Below, in pieces: positions 18,753 through 26,639 of a stretch of 64,000 nucleotides of DNA; within the stretch, counting starts at the first letter, position 1, and each line of letters begins with the position of its first letter. A program made the position numbers and the translations under genes. The stretch comes from Chryseolinea sp. (GTDB lineage: Bacteria > Bacteroidota > Bacteroidia > Cytophagales > Cyclobacteriaceae). The notes below the pieces were generated by a model. That model searched no databases and was not told where the DNA came from. It was given only the letters and a program-made list of their open reading frames with translations. The DNA is taken from contig JAICGJ010000011.1 in the NCBI GenBank assembly GCA_025923195.1, forward strand, positions 1-64,000. The letters are read 5' to 3'.

Positions 18753-20141
18753 ATGCCAAGATTACTTATTATTGATGACGATAAAGATATATGTTTAGTG
18801 TTGTCCAAGTTTCTTACCAAAAACAATTATGACGTTGATGTAGCACATAGAGGGGATGAAGGTTTGAAATTGTTGCGCGCGCACGACTATACACTAATAC
18901 TCTGCGACTACAGATTGCCTGATTTCACTGGCGTAGAAATGCTGCGTAAGATTAAGTTGTTGCAACCTTCAGTAGCAGTGATAATCATTACGGGCTATTC
19001 CGATGTGAGAACAGCCGTAGAGACGTTCAGGTATGGAGCGAACGATTATGTAACCAAGCCTTTGTATCCAGACGAGTTGTTGGTGACGATCAAAGAGACA
19101 ATAGCGAAAAATGAAAAGCGAAATTCCTCAGAGTCGGAAGAATCCACGCCTGAAATCAAAAAGAACAAAGCTAACGCGGCCCCGTTGAATTTTATTGTAG
19201 GTAAAAGTGTACAGTCACAGACAGTGCAGCGGTACATTGAACTTATTGCGCCTTCAGACATGTCTGTCATTATTAACGGGGAAACAGGCACAGGAAAGGA
19301 ATTTGTTGCCCAATCCATCCATCGTCACAGCAAGCGGGCAAATTACCCATTTGTTGCCATCGATTGTGGCGCGCTTCCCAAAGAACTTGCAGGAAGTGAA
19401 TTGTTTGGACATGTTAAAGGCTCCTTTACAGGAGCCGTGAGCGACAAACAGGGAAGTTTTGAGATAGCAAATGGAGGAACCATTCTTTTAGACGAAATCG
19501 GTAACCTATCGTATGAAAATCAGGTCAAACTTCTTCGAGTGATACAAGAACGAAGGATCAAGCGGATTGGTGCCACCAAAGATATTCCCATCGATGTGCG
19601 GATCATCGCAGCAACCAATGAGGACCTGACTAAATCAGTTAAGGAGGGAAGATTCAGGGAAGACCTTTACCATCGGTTAAATGAATTCAAGATTCAGCTC
19701 TCTCCTTTGAGAGAGCGTAAGGAAGATATACTGATTTTTGCGAATTACTTCTTGGAAAAGGCCAATCAGGCTTTGCACAAGAATGTAAAAACATTTTCGC
19801 CTGAAGTCTTAACACAAATTACTAACTACTTCTGGTATGGAAATCTTCGCGAGTTGAATAACGTTGTTAGGAGGGCTGTGCTTCTTACCGTCGGTGATGA
19901 AGTTCAATCCGACAGCCTCCCACAGGAAATAATTCAAGCGCATTCGTCGCTCATCTTGCCGGGAGATCTGGCAGACGATAACGTAGGTTTGTTGAAATCT
20001 ATCGCAGGCTCCGCGGAGCGCCAGGCTATTATTGATGTGCTTGAAAAGGTTAATTACAACAAGTCAAAAGCGGCCGAACTGCTGAAAATTGACCGCAAGA
20101 CTCTTTACAATAAACTGAAGCTTTACAATATTCACGCATAA
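18753..20141 (+). CDS. NtrC-family sigma-54-dependent response regulator
   Basis: A 462-residue activator: receiver at 1-125 (D52 in LILCDYRLPDFTG, Lys102 in VTKPL), AAA+ domain at about 145-385, and a Fis-type helix-turn-helix at the end (NYNKSKAAELLKIDRKTLYNKL). Walker A is GETGTGKEF, Walker B region ILLDEIG, sensor region IAATNEDL. The loop that contacts sigma-54 reads GSFTGA where GAFTGA is usual; Ser at this place is a tolerated natural variant. It should hydrolyse ATP to open sigma-54 promoters. Last gene of the operon, ended by a strong hairpin. The cognate kinase is not obvious; the kinases at 20977 and 23366 are candidates. Confidence 0.95.
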   Translation: MPRLLIIDDDKDICLVLSKFLTKNNYDVDVAHRGDEGLKLLRAHDYTLILCDYRLPDFTGVEMLRKIKLLQPSVAVIIITGYSDVRTAVETFRYGANDYVTKPLYPDELLVTIKETIAKNEKRNSSESEESTPEIKKNKANAAPLNFIVGKSVQSQTVQRYIELIAPSDMSVIINGETGTGKEFVAQSIHRHSKRANYPFVAIDCGALPKELAGSELFGHVKGSFTGAVSDKQGSFEIANGGTILLDEIGNLSYENQVKLLRVIQERRIKRIGATKDIPIDVRIIAATNEDLTKSVKEGRFREDLYHRLNEFKIQLSPLRERKEDILIFANYFLEKANQALHKNVKTFSPEVLTQITNYFWYGNLRELNNVVRRAVLLTVGDEVQSDSLPQEIIQAHSSLILPGDLADDNVGLLKSIAGSAERQAIIDVLEKVNYNKSKAAELLKIDRKTLYNKLKLYNIHA

Positions 20142-20142
20142 A

Positions 20143-20173
20143 AAAAGGTTATTCGAAGTACGGATAACCTTTT
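20143..20173. terminator. Hairpin terminator after the NtrC-type gene, usable from both strands
   Basis: AAAAGGTTATTCG (20143-20155) pairs with CGGATAACCTTTT (20161-20173) around a five-base loop. A-rich on the left and T-rich on the right, so it can serve the convergent barrel gene as well. Confidence 0.85.
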
Positions 20174-20197
20174 CCCTGATCAACTAAAATGGACCTT

Positions 20198-20842
20198 TTA
20201 ATAATTGTTCTTTGAGTTGTTAAGATTTAATGCAAGATAAATTTGAGCAACTGAATTTTTGGAATCGTTTATTAGCAGTTTGGCAGCATCACTGTCGGCC
20301 AACTCTGCGAGACCAAAGTTATACCTCGCCCCAACTTGGAGATTCCCAAAGTTTAATCCAAAGCCTCCTGATAATCCGTAGTCAAATGATTTCAGATGGT
20401 CTTTGTCGATTTCATCAGCGCCGCTACCCAGATCACCATCATGTGAAATACTTGCGCCCAATAAATAACCCACATACGGCCCGACATGAATTTCGGCTGC
20501 ATCTCCCAACTTGAAGACTGCCAGTATCGGTAGGTCTAGGTAACTGAGATTATATTTAACAGTCTGATCAAAAAGGGCTCCCCCATATTCAATTTTTGAT
20601 CCCTTGGTAGAAAACAGCAATTCCGGCTGAATTGCGAATACATCTGATGACAACACCTGGCCATATAAGCCCAGATTGAACCCGTAACGAGCATTCTCAT
20701 CGTCCACATCATCGACATACAAGTTGCTTACATTTAGTCCGCCCTTCACCCCGGCCCGCATTTGTGCGAACAGCTCATTAGAAATGCAGCATGCGAAACT
20801 TACTACAATGAATACTGTTAAAATCTTTAATATCTTAGTCAT
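20198..20842 (-). CDS. PorT-like outer-membrane beta-barrel protein
   Basis: A 214-residue protein with a signal peptide (ILKILTVFIVVSFACCISNELFAQ) and an eight-strand-type barrel beginning MRAGVKGGLNVSNLY and containing GFNLGLYGQVL, YLDLPILAVFKLG and YGLSGGFGLNFGNLQVGARY. These are marks of the PorT/OMP_b-brl_2 group of Bacteroidota. Most members are of unknown function; PorT itself belongs to type IX secretion, but general family membership does not prove that role. A weaker sigma-54-like element lies 43 bases upstream. Confidence 0.88.
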   Translation of the reverse strand: MTKILKILTVFIVVSFACCISNELFAQMRAGVKGGLNVSNLYVDDVDDENARYGFNLGLYGQVLSSDVFAIQPELLFSTKGSKIEYGGALFDQTVKYNLSYLDLPILAVFKLGDAAEIHVGPYVGYLLGASISHDGDLGSGADEIDKDHLKSFDYGLSGGFGLNFGNLQVGARYNFGLAELADSDAAKLLINDSKNSVAQIYLALNLNNSKNNY

Positions 20843-20869
20843 AAGTGTATTGGTTGTTTAAGTTATGAC

Positions 20870-20885
20870 TGTAAATAGTGAGCCA
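20870..20885 (-). promoter_or_regulatory. Possible sigma-54-like element before the PorT-like gene
   Basis: On the minus strand TGGCTC-ACTAT-TTACA, 43 bases before the ATG at 20842. The fifth base departs from TGGCA, so this is one of the weaker copies. Confidence 0.3.
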
Positions 20886-20976
20886 GGTTGATAAGCATCG
20901 AACGACGCGATGAGCCCATGTATTTCTGACTCGTCCGATAGATTTTTTTCCACAACTTGTAGATCACCAACCCCAT

Positions 20977-23184
20977 ATGAAGAACTTCTATATCAAGCTG
21001 ATGTTTCTGGTTATCGTGATGGTGCTGGTTGCTGTCAGCCTCATGACTTATAGAAATCTCAGCAACTACATAAAGGAAGTCAACCTGACCCGTCATTCAC
21101 GCGACGTATTTCGTGCACTCGATCAAACATTATCCACTATAAAAGATGCGGAAATCGGTTCTCGGGGGTTCCAGCTTACCAAAGACACGCTCTTTTTGGA
21201 GCCCTACTATAATTCTCTCAATACCATACCTCGCCAAATACGGTCGCTCGATAGCCTGGTCAGAGGCAACGTTGCCCAGTCGAGGAAAGTCGATACTCTC
21301 AAAAGTTTGGTGAACAAGCAGTTCGTTATTATAAATGAAATCTTGGGTATGAAACAGCAACCGGCGTTGCCAAAAACACCCGAAGAAAGCAAGCTTATGC
21401 TGCAAGGGCGGCGAAATATGAGCCAAATTCGATCGGTCATGCGGCGGATCTCAGATGAGGAGGGAAAAATTTTTGAGGAAAGACTGACTAGCGAAACAGA
21501 CTTCAGAAATGTCGCGCCAATCGCTTTGCTACTGTACACTTTGATCGCGTTAGCGGGAGTTTCCTTATTGTTCTCTAAGGTGATCGATGCGCTTGATAAG
21601 CAAAGGCTCGCGGAAGGCCGGCTTAATGAAAATATCCTGGCCTTGAAAAGTGAAGTAGGTATTCGCGAATTCACCCAGAAGACATTGCGAAGTATCTTGG
21701 ATAATTCACTGGACGGCATCATGGCCTTCAAAGCTATCAGGAACGTGAAAGGCAGAGATATTGTAGATTTTGAATTGATCTTGTCAAACACTATTGGCTC
21801 CAGCCTGACAGGCAAGAAGGAGAAGGATCTTGTCGGCAAGCATTTGCTGGAAATTTTTCGAAATGCGAAGGAGGAAGGACTATTTGAAACATATAAGCAG
21901 GTGGTGTTGACAGGTCAACCGGCGCAGTTTGAGAAGTTGTACCATGATGATACGTTATTTAATGGATGGTATAACATCACCGTGGTCAAGCTCGAAGATG
22001 GCTTTGTAGTGACTTTCTCTAACATCACGAATCAAAAGCGACAACGACTGATCATAGAAGAACGTGGGCTGTTGCTTAAAGAGGCCGAGACCCTTGCCAA
22101 TATGGGTAGTTGGAAATGGGATGAATCTAATCAAACCTTGGTCTGGTCAGACGGCCTTTACAAGATATTGCACAAAGACCCTGAATCATTTACGCCAACT
22201 TGGAGTTCTTTCTTTGAAAATGTTTATTCTGAAGACAAACCTGCTGTGGATGAATTTCTCAGACAGATTTCAGCGGATCCGAAGGGCTTGTCACTGGAGT
22301 ATAGAATTGAAACAAATGGAGTATTAAGGTATCTCTCTCTCACATCAAAACCGCGTGTCGCAACCGTAAAACCCACTGTGGATATTCTGGGCACTGTGAT
22401 CGATATCACAGACCAAAAAATGTATGAGATGCAGTTGGAGCAATACACCGCTGAGCTCAAGCGTTCTAATGAAGACTTGGAACAATTTGCATATGTGGCT
22501 TCTCACGATCTGCAGGAACCTCTAAGAAAAATCAGGGCCTTTGGAGATCGACTCTTAAACCGTTATAAAACCCAATTGGATGCTCCCGGCCAGGACTACA
22601 TAAGGCGTATGCAGTCTGCCTCCATGAGAATGCAAACCCTTATCGAGGACCTTCTGGCCTTTTCTAGAGTTTCCAAGAGCATCGAAGTCTTCGAGCCGCT
22701 GGACATGGATCAAATCATGTCCGAGATCAAAGAAGATTTGGATATTCAGATAAAACAGGAAATGGCGCAGCTTAATATTGGCAAAATTCCCTCATTAACG
22801 GGTGAGAAGATGCAGATTAAACGACTTTTTCAAAACTTAATCAACAATGCGATAAAATTTCATAAACTGAATGAGGTTCCAATTGTTGAAGTCTCTAGTA
22901 AGATTGTAAAATATCAGGAAATTAAACGCGAGTTTGCCGTAACTATGCCAGACACTACCTATGTTATGATCAAGGTGAAGGATAATGGTATTGGGTTTAA
23001 TGAAAAATTCACTGAACGGATCTTCAATATTTTTCAGCGCTTACATGGCAGAACCGAGTATGAGGGGACAGGGATAGGGCTAGCGATCTGTCGGAAAATT
23101 GTATCCAATCACAAGGGGTATATTACCGCCAGGAGCAAGGAAAATATAGGGTCTGAATTTATAGTAATTTTACCTATTACTTAA
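20977..23184 (+). CDS. CHASE3-PAS-PAS sensor histidine kinase
   Basis: A 735-residue membrane kinase. A helix at about 5-25 and another at about 183-203 flank a periplasmic CHASE3-type domain (DAEIGSRGFQLTKDTLFLEPY). Two PAS-like domains follow (about 235-360 and 370-490; the second has NMGSWKWDES and ends LGTVIDITDQK), then HisKA with H510 in YVASHDLQEPLRKIR, and HATPase with DNGIGFNEKF and GTGIGLAICRKI. The kinase core closely resembles that of the 3167-4384 protein. It lies between the barrel gene and another kinase, with 181 bases to the latter. Likely partners are the nearby receivers; not proven. Confidence 0.93.
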   Translation: MKNFYIKLMFLVIVMVLVAVSLMTYRNLSNYIKEVNLTRHSRDVFRALDQTLSTIKDAEIGSRGFQLTKDTLFLEPYYNSLNTIPRQIRSLDSLVRGNVAQSRKVDTLKSLVNKQFVIINEILGMKQQPALPKTPEESKLMLQGRRNMSQIRSVMRRISDEEGKIFEERLTSETDFRNVAPIALLLYTLIALAGVSLLFSKVIDALDKQRLAEGRLNENILALKSEVGIREFTQKTLRSILDNSLDGIMAFKAIRNVKGRDIVDFELILSNTIGSSLTGKKEKDLVGKHLLEIFRNAKEEGLFETYKQVVLTGQPAQFEKLYHDDTLFNGWYNITVVKLEDGFVVTFSNITNQKRQRLIIEERGLLLKEAETLANMGSWKWDESNQTLVWSDGLYKILHKDPESFTPTWSSFFENVYSEDKPAVDEFLRQISADPKGLSLEYRIETNGVLRYLSLTSKPRVATVKPTVDILGTVIDITDQKMYEMQLEQYTAELKRSNEDLEQFAYVASHDLQEPLRKIRAFGDRLLNRYKTQLDAPGQDYIRRMQSASMRMQTLIEDLLAFSRVSKSIEVFEPLDMDQIMSEIKEDLDIQIKQEMAQLNIGKIPSLTGEKMQIKRLFQNLINNAIKFHKLNEVPIVEVSSKIVKYQEIKREFAVTMPDTTYVMIKVKDNGIGFNEKFTERIFNIFQRLHGRTEYEGTGIGLAICRKIVSNHKGYITARSKENIGSEFIVILPIT

Positions 23185-23365
23185 CTTAGTTTAATTGAGG
23201 TGCTTTGGAAGTGTTCATCACTGGATATTTCAGGAATTTGATTCGAGAGCGCACTATCGCAATGGTCAGGTACTATTTTTTTTGCGACACTGATTTGTCG
23301 GGAATTTGAAATAACATTTGGTTTGGTATTATGGCCTTACCGTTATAATAAAAACATTGTTTGGT

Positions 23366-24814
23366 ATGAAGACGACACCTGTTAAAGTTTTACTCATTGA
23401 AGATGATGAAGACGATGTGTTGCTGGTCAGGGAATTCCTTGCGGAAAGCGACAATTTTGATTTTGAACTCGAGTGGGAACCGAAGCCCGAGCAGGCAAGG
23501 CTTAAAATGGTGTTAGGTAGCCATGATGTTTTTCTTATCGATTATCGGTTGGGGAGCGAGACGGGATTGGACCTCATCAAGTTTGCGCAGCAAAAGGGGG
23601 TAATTACTCCCAGCATTTTACTGACCGGACAGGGCGATCTAAAGGTGGATCTGGATGCTACTCGGTTTGGTGCGGCAGATTACCTTGTCAAAACTGAATT
23701 GAATGGTTCTATTTTGGAGCGCAGTATCCGCTATTCGCTTAGTCAGGCAAAGGTGATACGCGAACTTGACGAAAAGGAAAAAAGATATCGTTCCCTTTTT
23801 GAGCGATCAATGGATCCCATATTTCTGGCCAACGAGCATCTAAAGCTGGTTGACGTTAATGAATCTTTCCTGAACTTCTTCCAGTACACTAAGCACGAAG
23901 CTTTGAGATTAAAAATAAAAGATCTTTTCGCAGATGAGCAGGACTACGCGGAGTTCTACGCAACACTAATCGAAAACCAACAGATCCGCGGCTTCGATGT
24001 ATCGCTTCTTAACAAGAACAATATCAAAAAAGCGTGTCTTGTCAACTGTGTATTTATTCCCGATCAATTGTCGGAGTTCTGTTGCTATCAGGGCATAATT
24101 CATGATCAGACAATGCGTAAAAAAGCCGAAAAAGATATGCTTATCGCCGAGCGTCTGTCCATGACCGGGAAGATTGCCCGAACAATAGCGCATGAAGTCA
24201 GAAACCCCTTGACTAATTTGACACTGGCGTTTGATCAGCTAAAAGAGGAAATGCCGGCAGATAACCCAGACGTTAAATTGTATTGTGAGATCATTGAGAG
24301 AAACGCAAATCGTATTGAGCAACTAATTAGCGAAATGCTCAGTTCTTCCAAACCCAGGGAATTAAATCTGGAACTGACACCAGTTACAGACATTCTAGAG
24401 CAAACGTTGGCGTTGTCGATCGACCGTATCAATCTCAATCAAATTAAGCTCGAAAAAAATCTGCCGGGTGAACTCCCCAGGGTTCTGCTGGATCGCGAAA
24501 AAATAAAGATTGCCTTGCTTAATATCATCATCAACGGACTGGAAGCTATGCAGCCGGGCACCGGTGTTTTGAAAGTGAGCGCTGAACAACGAAACGGATG
24601 TGTCGTGACCGTTATTAGTGACAATGGCAAGGGTATCGCCTCCGAAGACATCGAGAAATTATTTGATCCATTTTATACCGATAAGCCCGGCGGAATGGGT
24701 TTAGGCCTCACTTCTACAAAAAACATATTGAACAGCCACGACGCTGATATCGACGTGCAAAGTACTTTAGGCGAGGGTACAACCTTCAGTATTTCGTTTA
24801 AACTCCCACAATAG
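23366..24814 (+). CDS. Receiver-PAS-histidine kinase
   Basis: A 482-residue soluble protein from the ATG at 23366; an upstream in-frame start at 23318 adds an unlikely leader. Receiver at 1-125 (D59 in VFLIDYRLG; Lys near VKTEL), PAS at about 140-255 (RSMDPIFLANEHLKLVDVNESFL), HisKA of the NtrB-like type with H276 in TIAHEVRNPLTNL, HATPase with DNGKGIASED and GLGLTSTKNIL. The NtrB-like kinase core makes it a plausible partner for the NtrC-type regulator 3.2 kb upstream; this is inference. TGGCCT-TACCG-TTATA at 23332 is a marginal match to the recurring element. Confidence 0.93.
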   Translation: MKTTPVKVLLIEDDEDDVLLVREFLAESDNFDFELEWEPKPEQARLKMVLGSHDVFLIDYRLGSETGLDLIKFAQQKGVITPSILLTGQGDLKVDLDATRFGAADYLVKTELNGSILERSIRYSLSQAKVIRELDEKEKRYRSLFERSMDPIFLANEHLKLVDVNESFLNFFQYTKHEALRLKIKDLFADEQDYAEFYATLIENQQIRGFDVSLLNKNNIKKACLVNCVFIPDQLSEFCCYQGIIHDQTMRKKAEKDMLIAERLSMTGKIARTIAHEVRNPLTNLTLAFDQLKEEMPADNPDVKLYCEIIERNANRIEQLISEMLSSSKPRELNLELTPVTDILEQTLALSIDRINLNQIKLEKNLPGELPRVLLDREKIKIALLNIIINGLEAMQPGTGVLKVSAEQRNGCVVTVISDNGKGIASEDIEKLFDPFYTDKPGGMGLGLTSTKNILNSHDADIDVQSTLGEGTTFSISFKLPQ

Positions 24815-25067
24815 GAATATGATCATTTTGTTCGTTCGGAAACGTTAACGGTAATTTTTAGGCATAGCCTCATAACTTTTCTTCCCATGACATGTTGTTA
24901 GAGGGCAGTAGCATTGGGCTTGCTTTAACAAAAAAATGCCACAGTCAGTTAAGCGACTTAATGTGGAACTACCAGAAAAATAATTTTTTTGTCTCAAAAA
25001 AATACCCTATATGCAACGCTGTGACTAGGTAAACAATTTTTGGTCATCGATAAACGAAAATAATATC
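24815..25067. other. Intergenic gap of 253 bases
   Basis: No gene seen. It holds a minus-strand copy of the sigma-54-like element (24926-24941) whose flank resembles that at 17959-17980, an AT-rich run, and the leader of the glycosyltransferase gene. No terminator hairpin was found after the kinase. Confidence 0.4.
24926..24941 (-). promoter_or_regulatory. Sigma-54-like element pointing into the 3' end of a kinase gene
   Basis: On the minus strand TGGCAT-TTTTT-TGTTA. There is no annotated minus-strand gene behind it; a transcript would run antisense to the end of the 23366 kinase gene. Next to it, ATGCCACAG and TTAAGCG recur from 17968-17983 with four extra bases between. Confidence 0.3.
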
Positions 25068-26090
25068 GTGGTAAGTATAGTTTTAGTTACATATAATCGG
25101 GCCGAACGGTTAAAGCTGTCTATTCAGGATATTTTAGACCAGACGTTTAAGGATTTTGAGTTGATCATTTGTGATGATTGTTCAACAGATGCTACCGAGG
25201 ATATTTGCAGCGAATTTGTTGAAAAAGATGGGCGAATAAAATATTACCGTCACAAGAGTAATATGCGAATGCCAGCGAATTGCAACTTCGGTATAAAGAA
25301 GGCACAATATCCCTACATAGCAATTTTGCATGATGGTGATAGGTTCAGAAAAGATCTTATTGAACAATGGTATAAGGCGATTTCTGAAAATGAGTCAGTC
25401 GGGTTTGTGTTTAATACTGTTGGGGTAACCGACGCAGAAGAAAAACTTCTCGGATCGGATATTTTTGACTACTCGCGATTCAACGAAGGTATAGTTGAGA
25501 AGGATCATTTACTGAAGGAGGTATATTTCAGATGTTGGCGGTTCTCGTCTCCTGTTTACGGAGAAGTGATGGTAAAAAAGGAATTGTTCGAACAAAAAGG
25601 ATACTTCAAAAAAAAGTATGGGTTCTATGCAGATGTTGATTTCTGGATGGAGATTCTGCAAACGCACGACGCATATTTCTGCGCCGATACACTCATTACA
25701 GGTCCTCAAAAAGAAGTACAGCCCAGGCTATTCGATGATAACCCGATCAGGTATTTCATCTATATGTTTTACATGCATTTGTATCATCGGAAGAAAGCAT
25801 TCAGGTCAAAACCCCTTTTGCTTGGGCGTGAGCTTATGATTTTTTGGGTGCAGGCTTTCTTTGGTTTTAACTACTGGCTGCTGGCCATTGTCAAGAATTT
25901 TTCATTTATGTATTTCATTGCTCTACGCAGGTTGCTAAAGTGGAATTTTCTTTTTTTGACGTCATGGGTAATTATTCTTTTTTTGTATCCGCTAATTTAT
26001 CCTTTCGTCAAGCTATACAGCGCGCTGAAGAGGATCTGGCCAAAACACCTGACTTCTAGGAAATTTCATTTCCAACCCATCGACGAATGA
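25068..26090 (+). CDS. Family 2 glycosyltransferase, membrane-associated
   Basis: A 340-residue enzyme with a GT-A fold: VSIVLVTYNRAERLKLSIQD at the start, IICDDCSTDATEDIC as nucleotide-binding region and LHDGDRF as the DxD-like metal motif. The C-terminal part carries hydrophobic stretches (YWLLAIVKNFSFMYFIAL and FLFLTSWVIILFLYPLIYPF), so it sits at the inner membrane. The start is GTG at 25068; the frame is open only back to 25029 and offers no ATG. Acceptor and sugar cannot be read from sequence. No sugar genes are adjacent. Confidence 0.88.
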   Translation: MVSIVLVTYNRAERLKLSIQDILDQTFKDFELIICDDCSTDATEDICSEFVEKDGRIKYYRHKSNMRMPANCNFGIKKAQYPYIAILHDGDRFRKDLIEQWYKAISENESVGFVFNTVGVTDAEEKLLGSDIFDYSRFNEGIVEKDHLLKEVYFRCWRFSSPVYGEVMVKKELFEQKGYFKKKYGFYADVDFWMEILQTHDAYFCADTLITGPQKEVQPRLFDDNPIRYFIYMFYMHLYHRKKAFRSKPLLLGRELMIFWVQAFFGFNYWLLAIVKNFSFMYFIALRRLLKWNFLFLTSWVIILFLYPLIYPFVKLYSALKRIWPKHLTSRKFHFQPIDE

Positions 26091-26131
26091 TCTATACTAC
26101 CCTCTGTGAGATAATTGCCGGCAATCCCCGG

Positions 26132-26584
26132 TCATACCGTTAGAACAAATTCGGCACGCGGCGGTTGTGCAAATTTTTCCTTCCAATTAATGGCAAAAAC
26201 GTATTGTATCGACTTTTTGAAACTAAAGAAATCATTGGGTTTACGTATGTATAAATGTGCACCGGCTTCATAAACCTTATCAATGTTGCTTGGATACGAG
26301 GATGTAGAGAAAATAACCACGGGAAGGAATTGAAGCTTTACGCTTTGTTTTATTTCGCTAAGGCATTCAATGCCATTTTTAATGGGCATATTCAAATCCA
26401 GAAATAATACATCTGGCAACTGATCCATTTTCCTGAGGGTTTCCAGCGTCTCTTCACCATCTCTTGCAATCGAAAGATGCACTAGGTAAGGCAATTCTCT
26501 AACCACTTCCTGGAAAAGCAAGCGGTCATCTTCATCGTCATCTGCAATAAAAACATGTTGCGTGTGAAAGTCTGGAAAGCTCAT
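26132..26584 (-). CDS. Receiver-only response regulator
   Basis: A 150-residue receiver of the Rcp1-like type: acidic cluster ADDDEDD at 14-20, phosphoacceptor D63 in VLFLDLNMPIKNG, Ser in VIFSTS and Lys in IRKPN. The frame stays open upstream to 26800, but that part overlaps the tamL end and reads poorly; the ATG at 26584 gives the normal domain start. It follows tamL by 55 bases on the same strand. No output domain; partner kinase unknown. Confidence 0.88.
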   Translation of the reverse strand: MSFPDFHTQHVFIADDDEDDRLLFQEVVRELPYLVHLSIARDGEETLETLRKMDQLPDVLFLDLNMPIKNGIECLSEIKQSVKLQFLPVVIFSTSSYPSNIDKVYEAGAHLYIRKPNDFFSFKKSIQYVFAINWKEKFAQPPRAEFVLTV

Positions 26585-26639
26585 TATCAAAAGTACAAAG
26601 ATTGTAATATGCGACAAACTCCGGCTATCACAGTGGTTA

